DNA from: an uncultured Lachnospiraceae bacterium
GTDB lineage: Bacteria > Bacillota > Clostridia > Lachnospirales > Lachnospiraceae
NCBI GenBank assembly: GCA_934402055.1
Contig: CAKRTC010000039.1
Location: 1 to 11,358 of the forward strand
DNA length: 11,358 nt
Direction of reading: 5' to 3'
Shown here: piece by piece, positions 1 through 6,238 of the stretch
Layout of the letters: every line of letters begins with the position of its first letter
Numbering within the stretch: the first letter of the stretch is position 1
Position numbers and translations under genes: made by a program
The notes under the pieces: generated by a model
The model's input: the letters and a program-made list of their open reading frames with translations, nothing else
What the model was told of the DNA's origin: nothing
Databases searched by the model: none

Positions 1-132
1 ATGGAAAGAAAACTTTTGGATATGATGAACCAATTATCTATAAGCGAGTATAATCCAAGAATGGAATATTGCGATAAATCCAAGTTTGGAGGATTGAGAA
101 AATCGGGAGTTGCAAAGGAAGGGTTGCCATGA
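1..132 (+). CDS. Unrecognised short or 5'-truncated reading frame
   Basis: An open frame runs from the first base of the window to a TGA at 130-132 and encodes 43 residues. It begins with ATG at position 1, but the window edge hides whether that is the true start or an internal Met, so this may be the tail of a longer protein. The peptide is polar and charged, with no membrane segment and no motif I recognise. Support for it being real: its stop codon overlaps the ATG of the next gene as ATGA (129-132), the classic layout for translational coupling, and the A+T-rich codon use matches that neighbour. Function unknown. Confidence 0.45.
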   Translation: MERKLLDMMNQLSISEYNPRMEYCDKSKFGGLRKSGVAKEGLP

Positions 133-542
133 AAAAGAAACAATTCACCATTTTAGTTCTTGTATTGATCATTGTAGTTGGCGTAGCCGCACTTTTCTTA
201 AACGAGAACAGACCATATAAGCCAACATCATTTGTTGTTGATGGAGATAATTGGTCGGCCACGGTCGTTGATGGAAGTTCCATACTGCTGGAACTTAACA
301 ATAGCAGCAAAGAATGGTCGATCATATCGGAACCAGAGACTTTCGTAAGCGATTATCATAATATTTCGGAAAATATTTCAGAGTTTCACATAATTGCTTT
401 GAATGATGGAGGGGGAGAAATGGTGTTCCATTGTACAAAAGATGATGGTAGCACTGCTCAATATATCCTTGATCTTTCTATCTCACGACATCAGAAAATC
501 CATCTCCAAATTGATTCACTTTCCTTCAAAGAGTGCACATAA
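129..542 (+). CDS. Small membrane-anchored extracytoplasmic protein, possibly chagasin-like
   Basis: A 137-residue protein. The start ATG at 129 has a good AAGGAAGG ribosome binding site at about 116-123 and overlaps the upstream stop by 4 nt. Residues 2-4 are lysines, followed by a hydrophobic segment (about 7-24). There is no lipobox cysteine, so it is a signal anchor or an uncleaved signal peptide with the rest outside the cell. The outer part is predicted mostly beta: ILLELNNSSKEW (about 52-63), then FHIIALNDGGGEMVFHC (about 86-102) and YILDLSI near the end. The order of N-S-S-x-x-W, then F-x-I-x-A-x-x-x-G, then a Y-rich last strand recalls the chagasin/I42 cysteine-protease inhibitor beta sandwich. 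That is only a pattern resemblance, since the NPTTG and RPW motifs are not intact. Base composition is more A+T-rich than the genes after 999, which suggests accessory DNA. Function is otherwise unknown. Confidence 0.75.
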   Translation: MKKKQFTILVLVLIIVVGVAALFLNENRPYKPTSFVVDGDNWSATVVDGSSILLELNNSSKEWSIISEPETFVSDYHNISENISEFHIIALNDGGGEMVFHCTKDDGSTAQYILDLSISRHQKIHLQIDSLSFKECT

Positions 543-572
543 CAATTCCTGTTTGTTTGCTGGTTTATACCA

Positions 573-609
573 GCTCTTATAACGCTCTTATAACGCTCTT
601 ATAACGCTC
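573..609 (+). repeat. 11-bp tandem repeat, three copies plus a partial
   Basis: GCTCTTATAAC occurs three times head to tail without mismatch (573-583, 584-594, 595-605), followed by a partial GCTC at 606-609. It lies about 30 nt after the stop of the upstream gene, outside any reading frame. Exact copies suggest recent slippage expansion or an array of binding sites. There is no spacer, so it is not CRISPR. Confidence 0.9.
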
Positions 610-620
610 ATCAACTCAAG

Positions 621-649
621 TGGAAGCTCATCAATTTCTATGGTATATT
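621..649 (+). promoter_or_regulatory. Weak candidate promoter with extended -10
   Basis: TATATT at 644-649 is preceded by TGG (641-643), an extended -10 arrangement. A poor -35 candidate, TGGAAG (621-626), sits 17 bp upstream. Transcription would start near 656 and meet the terminator at 687-722, giving an RNA of roughly 65 nt with no gene in it. The -35 is only half consensus, so this is tentative. Confidence 0.25.
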
Positions 650-686
650 GAACGAGGTGCTTCGGAATCGAATACGGGAAATCAGT

Positions 687-722
687 AAGCACAGAGCATT
701 TTTTGCCCTGTGCTTGTTTTTT
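687..722 (+). terminator. Intrinsic terminator
   Basis: AAGCACAG (687-694) pairs perfectly with CTGTGCTT (708-715). The 13-nt loop can pair a little further inside (GCA/TGC). The stem is followed by G and six T residues (717-722). The T tract on the 3' side of the + strand makes it a terminator for rightward transcription, either of the 129-542 gene (a 3' UTR of about 145 nt) or of a short RNA from the candidate promoter at 621-649. On the minus strand no T tract follows the stem. Confidence 0.85.
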
Positions 723-727
723 AAGAC

Positions 728-807
728 CTATCGTTAAAAATGCACCCCTTTGGAGTGATTTTGCACCCCCTGGGTAGAAAAACGGGAAATCTACCTTATA
801 ACGATAG
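728..807. repeat. 9-bp perfect inverted repeat spaced by 62 bp
   Basis: CTATCGTTA (728-736) is the exact reverse complement of TAACGATAG (799-807). Two of the three TGCACCCC motifs lie between the arms. Perfect 9-bp arms could be the ends of a tiny non-autonomous element or the base of a long RNA hairpin. There is no obvious target-site duplication outside the arms (ACC on the left, AAG on the right). Confidence 0.5.
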
Positions 808-846
808 AAGATCCGAAAAATGCGCGGTATTCCTGCACCCCCTGGG
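741..846 (+). repeat. Dispersed TGCACCCC / TGCACCCCCTGGG repeats
   Basis: TGCACCCC occurs at 741-748, and the longer TGCACCCCCTGGG occurs exactly twice, at 762-774 and 834-846. All are in the same orientation, with starts 21 and 72 bp apart. The frame through them reads repeated HPLG peptides, but it has no ribosome binding site. Arrays of same-direction short motifs with irregular spacing occur at the ends of some insertion sequences (for example the multiple terminal repeats of the IS21 family) and in protein-binding regions. No transposase gene is present here. Confidence 0.6.
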
Positions 847-998
847 AGACTACGATTTGACTACTATCGACTTCCACATTTTGCTCGTTTACGCCCTTAT
901 TTGCGATTTTTGTAAAAATCAGAGGCTGTCGAGAGAAATCAGATACTGCGCAAAAAGCGCCAAAATACGTCGTTTTAAGGCATAAAAGGAGAAAGAAA

Positions 999-1457
999 AT
1001 GAAACATCGTATACTTTTCTGTTGCCACGGCAACATCTGCCGCAGTCCTATGGCGGAGTTTGTGATGAAGGATCTGGTTGAGAAGGCAGGAGTGGCGTCG
1101 CATTTTCATATAGAGTCTGCTGCCACAAGCAGGGAGGAGATAGGCAATCCGGTCTATCCTCCGGCACGTAGTAAGCTTGCGGAGCACGGCATAGGCTGCT
1201 TTGGACATGCGGCAAGACAGCTTACGAAATCCGATTATGATGAATATGATCTGCTTATCGGGATGGACAGTGCTAATCTGCGTAATATGCAGCGTATCTG
1301 TGGTGGTGATCCGAAGGGCAAGATATCGCTCCTTATGGATCACAGCAATCGTCCCGGAGATGTTGCGGATCCATGGTATACAGGAGATTTTGAGTCTACA
1401 TGGAGAGATGTGCTGGAAGGCTGCCGCGGTCTGCTCAAGGAGCTGTCACAAAACTGA
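999..1457 (+). CDS. Low-molecular-weight protein tyrosine phosphatase
   Basis: A 152-residue cytoplasmic enzyme that removes phosphate from phosphotyrosine. The signature P-loop C-x5-R-S is CHGNICRS at residues 9-16: nucleophile Cys9, phosphate-binding Arg15 and Ser16. The general acid lies in the family's DP-W/Y motif, DPWY (Asp124). Length matches the usual 140-165 residues, so it is complete. ATG 999 has an AAAGGAGA ribosome binding site at about 986-993. In Firmicutes such enzymes often work against bacterial tyrosine kinases that control capsule or exopolysaccharide, but no kinase or polysaccharide operon adjoins it. The next gene, tex, starts 37 nt downstream and is probably co-transcribed. 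An arsenate reductase of the same fold is less likely, because the later Cys pair typical of ArsC is not evident. Confidence 0.95.
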   Translation: MKHRILFCCHGNICRSPMAEFVMKDLVEKAGVASHFHIESAATSREEIGNPVYPPARSKLAEHGIGCFGHAARQLTKSDYDEYDLLIGMDSANLRNMQRICGGDPKGKISLLMDHSNRPGDVADPWYTGDFESTWRDVLEGCRGLLKELSQN

Positions 1458-1494
1458 AAAAACCATTCTAAGAACAGGAACAAATAATATTTAT

Positions 1495-3678
1495 ATGAAT
1501 ATAATTGAGAAGATAAGTACAGAGCTTGAGATTAAGGCATGGCAGACAGAGGCTGTCATCAGGCTTATTGATGAAGGAAATACCATCCCTTTTATTGCAC
1601 GTTACCGTAAGGAAGCCACCGGGGCAATGCATGATGATGTGCTGAGGCGTTTTGATGAAAGATTGCGCTATCTCAGGAATCTTGAGGAACGTAAGGCTAC
1701 CATTCTCACGTCCATAGAGGAGCAGGGCAAGCTTACTGCTGAGCTTCGCAAGGAGATCGAGGAGGCAGAAACCGCAGTAAGGCTTGAGGATATCTACCGC
1801 CCGTATAAGCCAAAGCGCCGCACCAGAGGCATGATAGCGAGGGAACGCGGACTTGAACCGCTTGCTGTATACATATTCAAGGGAAATGGCAAGGATCCGG
1901 TTACTGTCGAGGCTGCCAAGTATGTTTCGGCTGACAATGAAGTTCCGGATGTTCAGACCGCAATAGCGGGTGCCGAGGATATAATTGCCGAGACTTTGTC
2001 CGACAGCGCAGAGCTTCGTGAATGGATACGCCGCAAGACTTTCCGTGAGGGCAGTATAGTTTCCTCGGCCAAGACTAAGCAGCAGGCAGAGGAACGCTCC
2101 GTTTATGATAATTATTATGCATATTCGGAGCCGCTTAAGTCCATCCCGGGGCACCGTATACTTGCTCTTAACCGCGGAGAGAAGGAAAAGATACTTAATG
2201 TCAGGATTGATGCTCCTGATGAAGAGATATTGCAGTACATGGAGAAAAGGCTCGGAACGGATAAGCATCCTCTGACATCGGAATATCTGAAGGCGGCTTG
2301 TGCGGATGCATACAAGCGTCTTATCGCTCCGTCAATAGAAACCGAGCTTCGCAATGAGCTTAGTGATAAGGCAGAGGACGGTGCAATCGTCTTATTCCGT
2401 GAAAATCTTCGTCAGCTCCTTATGCAGCCGCCCATTACAGGCAAGACTGTACTCGGCTGGGATCCGGCCTTCCGTACAGGATGCAAGATTGCGGTCGTAG
2501 ATCCTACAGGTAAGGTACTGGATACAACAGTGGTGTTTCCTACTGCTCCTCAGAACCGCGTTGAGGAAGCTATGCGCACTATCGAGGCTCTTATACGTAA
2601 GCATAAGGTCGATATCATTTCACTCGGTAACGGAACTGCCTCGCGTGAGTCTGAGCAGATAATTGCTTCCTATATAAAAAAGGATTCTCTGCCTGTTCAA
2701 TATATTATTGTAAATGAAGCAGGCGCTTCGGTTTACTCGGCTTCCGAGCTTGCGACCGAGGAATTTCCGAACTTTGATGTGGGACAGCGTTCTGCAGTCT
2801 CCATGGCAAGACGTCTTCAGGATCCGCTTGCGGAGCTTGTCAAGATAGACCCAAAGTCAATAGGAGTAGGTCAGTATCAGCATGACATGAATCAGAGTAA
2901 GCTCAGCGAACAGCTTACAAGCGTAGTTGAGGATTGCGTAAATAGTGTTGGAGTTGATGTAAATACTGCCAGCTACTCGCTTTTATCCTATGTATCGGGC
3001 ATCAATAAGACTATAGCAAAGAATATAGTGGCATATCGTGAGCAAAACGGAGCCTTTACTTCGCGTAAGGAACTGCTGAAGGTATCCAAGCTAGGACCTA
3101 AGGCTTATGAGCAGTGTGCCGGATTTTTGCGCATCAGAGACGGAAAGGAAGTGCTTGATGCGACCTCGGTGCATCCGGAGAGCTATGCGGCTGCAAAGGA
3201 ATTGCTTAAGCTTAGCGGATACAAGGAAGAGGATATCAAAAATGGAAACTCATCAAGGCTTGCGGTTAAGCTTAAGGAAGCTGAGAAAGATATAACTGCG
3301 CTTGCGGAGCGTATGAATGTTGGTATTTATACACTTAAGGACATAATAAATGAACTGATGAAGCCTGGACGTGATCCGAGAGAGGATGTGCCTGCTCCGG
3401 TACTTCGCTCGGATGTACTTGATTTTGATGATCTCAAAGCAGATATGGAGCTGCAGGGAACGGTCAGAAATATAGTGGACTTCGGTGCCTTTGTAGATAT
3501 CGGTGTTCATCAGGACGGGCTGGTGCATATTTCTCAGATGTCTGACCGTTTTATCAAGCACCCTCTGGATGCGGTTCATCTTGGGGATGTGGTGCGTGTC
3601 AGAGTGCTTAGTGTCGATAAGGAGAGAAAGAAGATCGCGCTTACTATGAAGGACGTGCCGAATGGTAGTCATAAATAA
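1495..3678 (+). CDS. tex: Tex, S1-domain RNA-binding transcription accessory protein
   Basis: 727 residues, normal for the family. The open frame extends upstream to 1201 inside the phosphatase gene, but family similarity starts at MNIIEKISTELEIK, so ATG 1495 is chosen. An AGGA at 1476-1479 is the only Shine-Dalgarno candidate and is rather distant. Order of parts: Tex-type N-terminal helical region with the conserved IPFIARYRKEATG (31-43) and DIYRPYKPKRRTRG (99-112); YqgF/RNase H-like domain about 316-420 (VLGWDPAFRTGCK, LGNGTASRE); the conserved GVGQYQHDMNQ (457-467); tandem helix-hairpin-helix region about 483-547; C-terminal S1 RNA-binding domain about 651-718 (GTVRNIVDFGAFVDIG). Tex proteins bind nucleic acid and associate with transcription. 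In some bacteria they affect toxin expression or stress tolerance. Whether the YqgF-like fold here has nuclease activity cannot be judged. Confidence 0.96.
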   Translation: MNIIEKISTELEIKAWQTEAVIRLIDEGNTIPFIARYRKEATGAMHDDVLRRFDERLRYLRNLEERKATILTSIEEQGKLTAELRKEIEEAETAVRLEDIYRPYKPKRRTRGMIARERGLEPLAVYIFKGNGKDPVTVEAAKYVSADNEVPDVQTAIAGAEDIIAETLSDSAELREWIRRKTFREGSIVSSAKTKQQAEERSVYDNYYAYSEPLKSIPGHRILALNRGEKEKILNVRIDAPDEEILQYMEKRLGTDKHPLTSEYLKAACADAYKRLIAPSIETELRNELSDKAEDGAIVLFRENLRQLLMQPPITGKTVLGWDPAFRTGCKIAVVDPTGKVLDTTVVFPTAPQNRVEEAMRTIEALIRKHKVDIISLGNGTASRESEQIIASYIKKDSLPVQYIIVNEAGASVYSASELATEEFPNFDVGQRSAVSMARRLQDPLAELVKIDPKSIGVGQYQHDMNQSKLSEQLTSVVEDCVNSVGVDVNTASYSLLSYVSGINKTIAKNIVAYREQNGAFTSRKELLKVSKLGPKAYEQCAGFLRIRDGKEVLDATSVHPESYAAAKELLKLSGYKEEDIKNGNSSRLAVKLKEAEKDITALAERMNVGIYTLKDIINELMKPGRDPREDVPAPVLRSDVLDFDDLKADMELQGTVRNIVDFGAFVDIGVHQDGLVHISQMSDRFIKHPLDAVHLGDVVRVRVLSVDKERKKIALTMKDVPNGSHK

Positions 3679-3706
3679 TTTAAATGATGCATAATACATA
3701 AATTTA

Positions 3707-3734
3707 TTGTGTTTATAATTATACATGCTATAAT
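3707..3734 (+). promoter_or_regulatory. Promoter of the OPT transporter unit
   Basis: A perfect TATAAT (3729-3734) is preceded by TGC, giving an extended -10. A weak -35, TTGTGT (3707-3712), lies 16 bp upstream. The surrounding 90 bp between tex and the transporter are very A+T-rich. Transcription would start near 3741, leaving a leader of about 30 nt before the ATG at 3772. No intrinsic terminator is visible after tex, so read-through from upstream is also possible. Confidence 0.6.
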
Positions 3735-3771
3735 CATTTGGGTTATTTTTATTTATTGGGAGGGTTATCAA

Positions 3772-5691
3772 ATGGATAACGAAAAACAGTTTAAGCCATT
3801 TATCCCTGCAGAGAAGATCATGCCTGAGATGACAGCGTTTTCTATCATCATGGGTGCTATCCTTTCTGTAGTGTTTGGCGCAGCTAATGCTTATCTCGGT
3901 TTACGTGTAGGTATGACTGTATCTGCTTCAATTCCTGCAGCCGTTATTTCGATGGGTGTCATTCGTAAGATTCTTCATCGTGATTCGATTCTGGAGAACA
4001 ACTTTGTCCAGACAGTAGGTTCTGCCGGTGAGTCTGTGGCAGCAGGTGCTATCTTTACACTTCCGGCTATGTTCCTTTGGGCTAAGGACGGAATCATGGA
4101 TAAGCCGGATCTCTTTGAGATCATGATCATCTGTATTGTAGGCGGTCTTCTCGGCGTATTCTTCATGGTGCCGCTTCGTAATGCTCTTATCGTTAAGGAG
4201 CATGGTACACTTCCTTATCCGGAAGGACAGGCTTGTGCAGAGGTACTTCTTGCAGGAGAGGAAGGCGGAGATTCAGCATCTGTAGTATTTGCAGGTCTTG
4301 GTATTTCTGCTGCATTTAAATTTATTATCGACGGCTTAAAGCTTGTTCCGAGTGAGATCAACACACCGGGTACAGGTATCTCAAGCTTCAAGGGACAGAT
4401 CGGAACTCAGATCTATCCGGCAGTATTCTCGGTAGGATATATCTGCGGACCTAAGATCTCTTCTTATATGTTCTGCGGAGGTGTTATCTCCTGGATGATG
4501 CTCATTCCGCTTATCGTTATGTTTGGTCCCGAGACTATCATGTATCCGGGAACAGCGCCTATCGGTGAGATTTTCGCCGAGAACGGTGTAGGCGGTATCT
4601 GGGGCAGCTATATCCGTTACATCGGAGCAGGTGCGCTTGCTACAGGAGGTATGATCTCCCTTATCAAGTCACTTCCTATGATCGTTACTACCTTCCGTGA
4701 TTCTATGAAGGCACTTGCAGGAGGTCAGGGCGACAGTACTCTTCGTACAGACAAGAACCTCAGCATGAAGGTGGTTGTTATCTGCCTTGCTGTTCTTATC
4801 GTTCTTACAGCTGTACTTCCTCAGATTCCGGTAGGTATCGGCGGAGCCGTACTTATCGCTGTGTTCGGCTTCTTCTTTGCAGCTGTTTCCTCACGTATGG
4901 TAGGTATCGTAGGTTCTTCCAACAACCCGGTATCGGGAATGGCTATCGCAACACTTCTTTTCTCTACTATCGTGCTTAAGGCTACAGGCACCATAGGCGC
5001 AACCGGAATGAAGACAGCTATTGCTATCGGTACCGTTATCTGTATCGTGGCAGCTATCGCAGGTGATACTTCACAGGATCTTAAGACCGGTTATCTCGTA
5101 GGAGCTACACCGCTTAAGCAGCAGTACGGTGAGGTTATCGGTGTTATTGTTTCTGCAATAGCTATCGGCGGTGTTCTCTATCTTCTTGATTCTGCATGGG
5201 GCTTTGGCTCAGAGCAGCTCGGTGCTCCTCAGGCAACTCTTATGAAGATGATCATAGAGGGCGTTATGGGCGGACAGCTTCCTTGGGGGCTTGTTATCAC
5301 AGGTGTTGTTCTTGCATTTGTTGTTGAGATGCTCGGTATTCCGGTACTTCCTTTTGCTATCGGTGTTTACCTTCCGATCCAGCTTAGTGCATGCATCATG
5401 GTAGGCGGACTTGTACGTCTTTACTTCGATCGCAAGAAGTTTGCTTCGGAGCAGGAGAAGACAGCTACTGCAAATCGTGGTGTGCTTTACTGCTCGGGTA
5501 TGATCGCAGGTGAGGGTCTTGTAGGTATCCTTCTTGCAGTACTTGCTGTTCTCGGCGTTGACGGCAAGATAGATCTTTCGGGAGCTCTTAACCTCAGCGC
5601 TTCGGCAGGTACAGTAGCTTCTATCGTTGTATTTGCGGTTATGATACTTCTTGTATTCAAGTTTGCACTTGGCGGCAAGAAGAAGGCATAA
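3772..5691 (+). CDS. OPT-family oligopeptide (or metal-chelate) transporter
   Basis: 639 residues of many alternating hydrophobic segments: an inner-membrane, proton-driven importer of the OPT superfamily (peptides or siderophore/metal chelates; substrate not readable from sequence). Family hallmarks: NAYLGLRVGMTVSASIPAAV (39-58), NFVQTVGSAGESVAAG (77-92) and LPYPEGQACAEVL (147-159). It belongs to the prokaryotic branch of about 640 residues. The frame is open from 3709, but ATG 3772 is chosen: it has a strong GGGAGGG at 3758-3764 with 7-nt spacing, and the extension would be a spurious hydrophobic leader lying across the start region. Codon use differs from its neighbours: isoleucine is nearly always ATC/ATT, while tex and phoH use much ATA, and Gly/Ala/Val favour GGT, GCT/GCA and GTA/GTT. 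This suggests selection for high expression. The PqqD-like gene follows after only 9 nt. Confidence 0.94.
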   Translation: MDNEKQFKPFIPAEKIMPEMTAFSIIMGAILSVVFGAANAYLGLRVGMTVSASIPAAVISMGVIRKILHRDSILENNFVQTVGSAGESVAAGAIFTLPAMFLWAKDGIMDKPDLFEIMIICIVGGLLGVFFMVPLRNALIVKEHGTLPYPEGQACAEVLLAGEEGGDSASVVFAGLGISAAFKFIIDGLKLVPSEINTPGTGISSFKGQIGTQIYPAVFSVGYICGPKISSYMFCGGVISWMMLIPLIVMFGPETIMYPGTAPIGEIFAENGVGGIWGSYIRYIGAGALATGGMISLIKSLPMIVTTFRDSMKALAGGQGDSTLRTDKNLSMKVVVICLAVLIVLTAVLPQIPVGIGGAVLIAVFGFFFAAVSSRMVGIVGSSNNPVSGMAIATLLFSTIVLKATGTIGATGMKTAIAIGTVICIVAAIAGDTSQDLKTGYLVGATPLKQQYGEVIGVIVSAIAIGGVLYLLDSAWGFGSEQLGAPQATLMKMIIEGVMGGQLPWGLVITGVVLAFVVEMLGIPVLPFAIGVYLPIQLSACIMVGGLVRLYFDRKKFASEQEKTATANRGVLYCSGMIAGEGLVGILLAVLAVLGVDGKIDLSGALNLSASAGTVASIVVFAVMILLVFKFALGGKKKA

Positions 5692-5700
5692 GGACAGCTT

Positions 5701-6096
5701 ATGGCTAAAAAAGCTAAGCTTTCGCGTGATGAGGCTATTGCACTGTATAACAGCTATGTTCCGGTCATTTCAGAGAAAATCATTGACTGGAATACGGATG
5801 ATGAAGGAATAGTGACGCTCAGTATCGAAAATAAGGGCTTTATGAATACCCTTATGCAGAAATGCTTCAAAAAGCCGAGGATATCATATATTCATCTTGA
5901 TGAGACCGGAAGCTTTATCTGGCAGCTTATGGACGGCAGGAGAAATGTTGCCGCAATTGCAGATTCTGTGAGAGAGCATTTCGGCAAAAAAGCGGAGCCT
6001 CTGTATGAGCGTTTGCTTAAGTTCTTTGAGATAGTGGAGAGCTATGACTTTATTATCTGGAAGAAGCCTGAGGATGAGCTCCGTAAGCATAAATAA
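5701..6096 (+). CDS. PqqD-like (RRE-fold) small protein paired with the transporter
   Basis: 131 residues, soluble, with basic ends. The C-terminal two-thirds match the PqqD pattern: LDETGSFIWQLMDGRRNVA (66-84) is the helix-turn 'N-x-T-x-x-x-W-x-L-x-D-G' block, followed by IADSVREHFG (86-95) and a final amphipathic helix, LYERLLKFFEIVESYDFI (101-118). The first 60 residues form an extra N-terminal part ending in a beta-strand region. PqqD proteins and related RiPP recognition elements bind precursor peptides and hand them to radical SAM or other modifying enzymes. No such enzyme or precursor is in this window. The ribosome binding site AAGGA (5690-5694) overlaps the stop of the transporter gene, so translation is coupled. 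This implies a partner role with the transporter, perhaps sensing or binding a peptide substrate (inference). The PqqD fold assignment is fairly good, the role is open. Confidence 0.8.
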   Translation: MAKKAKLSRDEAIALYNSYVPVISEKIIDWNTDDEGIVTLSIENKGFMNTLMQKCFKKPRISYIHLDETGSFIWQLMDGRRNVAAIADSVREHFGKKAEPLYERLLKFFEIVESYDFIIWKKPEDELRKHK

Positions 6097-6128
6097 GCGG
6101 TATACGTATATATTTTTGCAAAATTAAC

Positions 6129-6157
6129 TTGCATCAAGCGTTTAATTATGATATAAA
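6129..6157 (+). promoter_or_regulatory. rpsU promoter
   Basis: TTGCAT (6129-6134), a 17-bp spacer and TATAAA (6152-6157), with TGA directly before the -10 (extended type). The start point would be near 6163-6165, which is where the first leader hairpin begins. It separates the rpsU-phoH-ybeY operon from the OPT unit. No G+C-rich terminator is visible between 6096 and 6129, only short palindromes (TATACGTATA 6101-6110, TTTTGCAAAA 6114-6123). Confidence 0.65.
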
Positions 6158-6163
6158 TTATGG

Positions 6164-6218
6164 CAGTGCAATTATACCCCGCACTGAGTGGCATGTAATA
6201 AATTACATAATCGGCCAC
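6164..6218 (+). promoter_or_regulatory. Structured rpsU 5' leader with two adjacent hairpins
   Basis: Hairpin 1: CAGTGC (6164-6169) pairs with GCACTG (6181-6186) around an 11-nt loop. Hairpin 2 starts one base later: GTGGC (6188-6192) pairs with GCCAC (6214-6218), and directly inside it ATGTAA (6193-6198) pairs with TTACAT (6203-6208) with a small AT loop, leaving a 5-nt bulge (6209-6213) on the 3' side. The leader ends two bases before the extended Shine-Dalgarno. The arrangement is typical of autoregulated ribosomal-protein leaders, although I know of no described S21 leader with this shape. Confidence 0.5.
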
Positions 6219-6238
6219 CGGAGGGAGGTAAGGGGTCT

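Larger units (their letters stand above)
543..998. other. 456-bp non-coding stretch rich in small repeats
   Basis: No convincing gene lies here on either strand. It contains, in order: a short hairpin (CTGGT/ACCAG, 560-573), a triple 11-bp tandem repeat (573-605), a doubled GCTCATCAA (606-614 and 626-634), a weak promoter-like pair (621-649), an intrinsic terminator (687-722), a 9-bp inverted repeat (728-736/799-807) and three TGCACCCC motifs (741-846). A small GCGC/GCGC hairpin sits at 948-960. The promoter of the phosphatase gene at 999 should lie in 850-990. The best I can see is TTTACG (888-893), a 17-bp spacer and TGTAAA (911-916), which is too weak to call. Confidence 0.6.

Noticed and set aside
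573..634. CRISPR array
   Set aside because: The units are 11 bp with no spacers between them, and no cas genes are nearby.
740..985. 81-codon open frame with repeated HPLG peptides
   Set aside because: There is no Shine-Dalgarno before the ATG, composition is erratic, and the peptides simply reflect the TGCACCCC DNA repeats.
1201..1494. Upstream extension of the tex frame
   Set aside because: It overlaps the phosphatase gene in another frame, shows no Tex similarity, and the family N-terminus begins at 1495.
1468..2268. 266-codon open frame on the minus strand
   Set aside because: It is antisense to tex, which is strongly supported by family motifs. The minus-strand peptide has no recognisable domain and no ribosome binding site.
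3709..3771. Earlier ATG for the OPT gene
   Set aside because: It lies in the promoter region, upstream of the strong GGGAGGG, and would add a non-conserved hydrophobic leader.
6101..6123. Terminator after the PqqD-like gene
   Set aside because: Only short A+T palindromes (TATACGTATA, TTTTGCAAAA) with no G+C stem. They are too weak to terminate.
6188..6238. ATG start for rpsU, 17 codons upstream
   Set aside because: It would put the Shine-Dalgarno and a leader hairpin inside the coding region. S21 proteins start at the residue encoded by the TTG.
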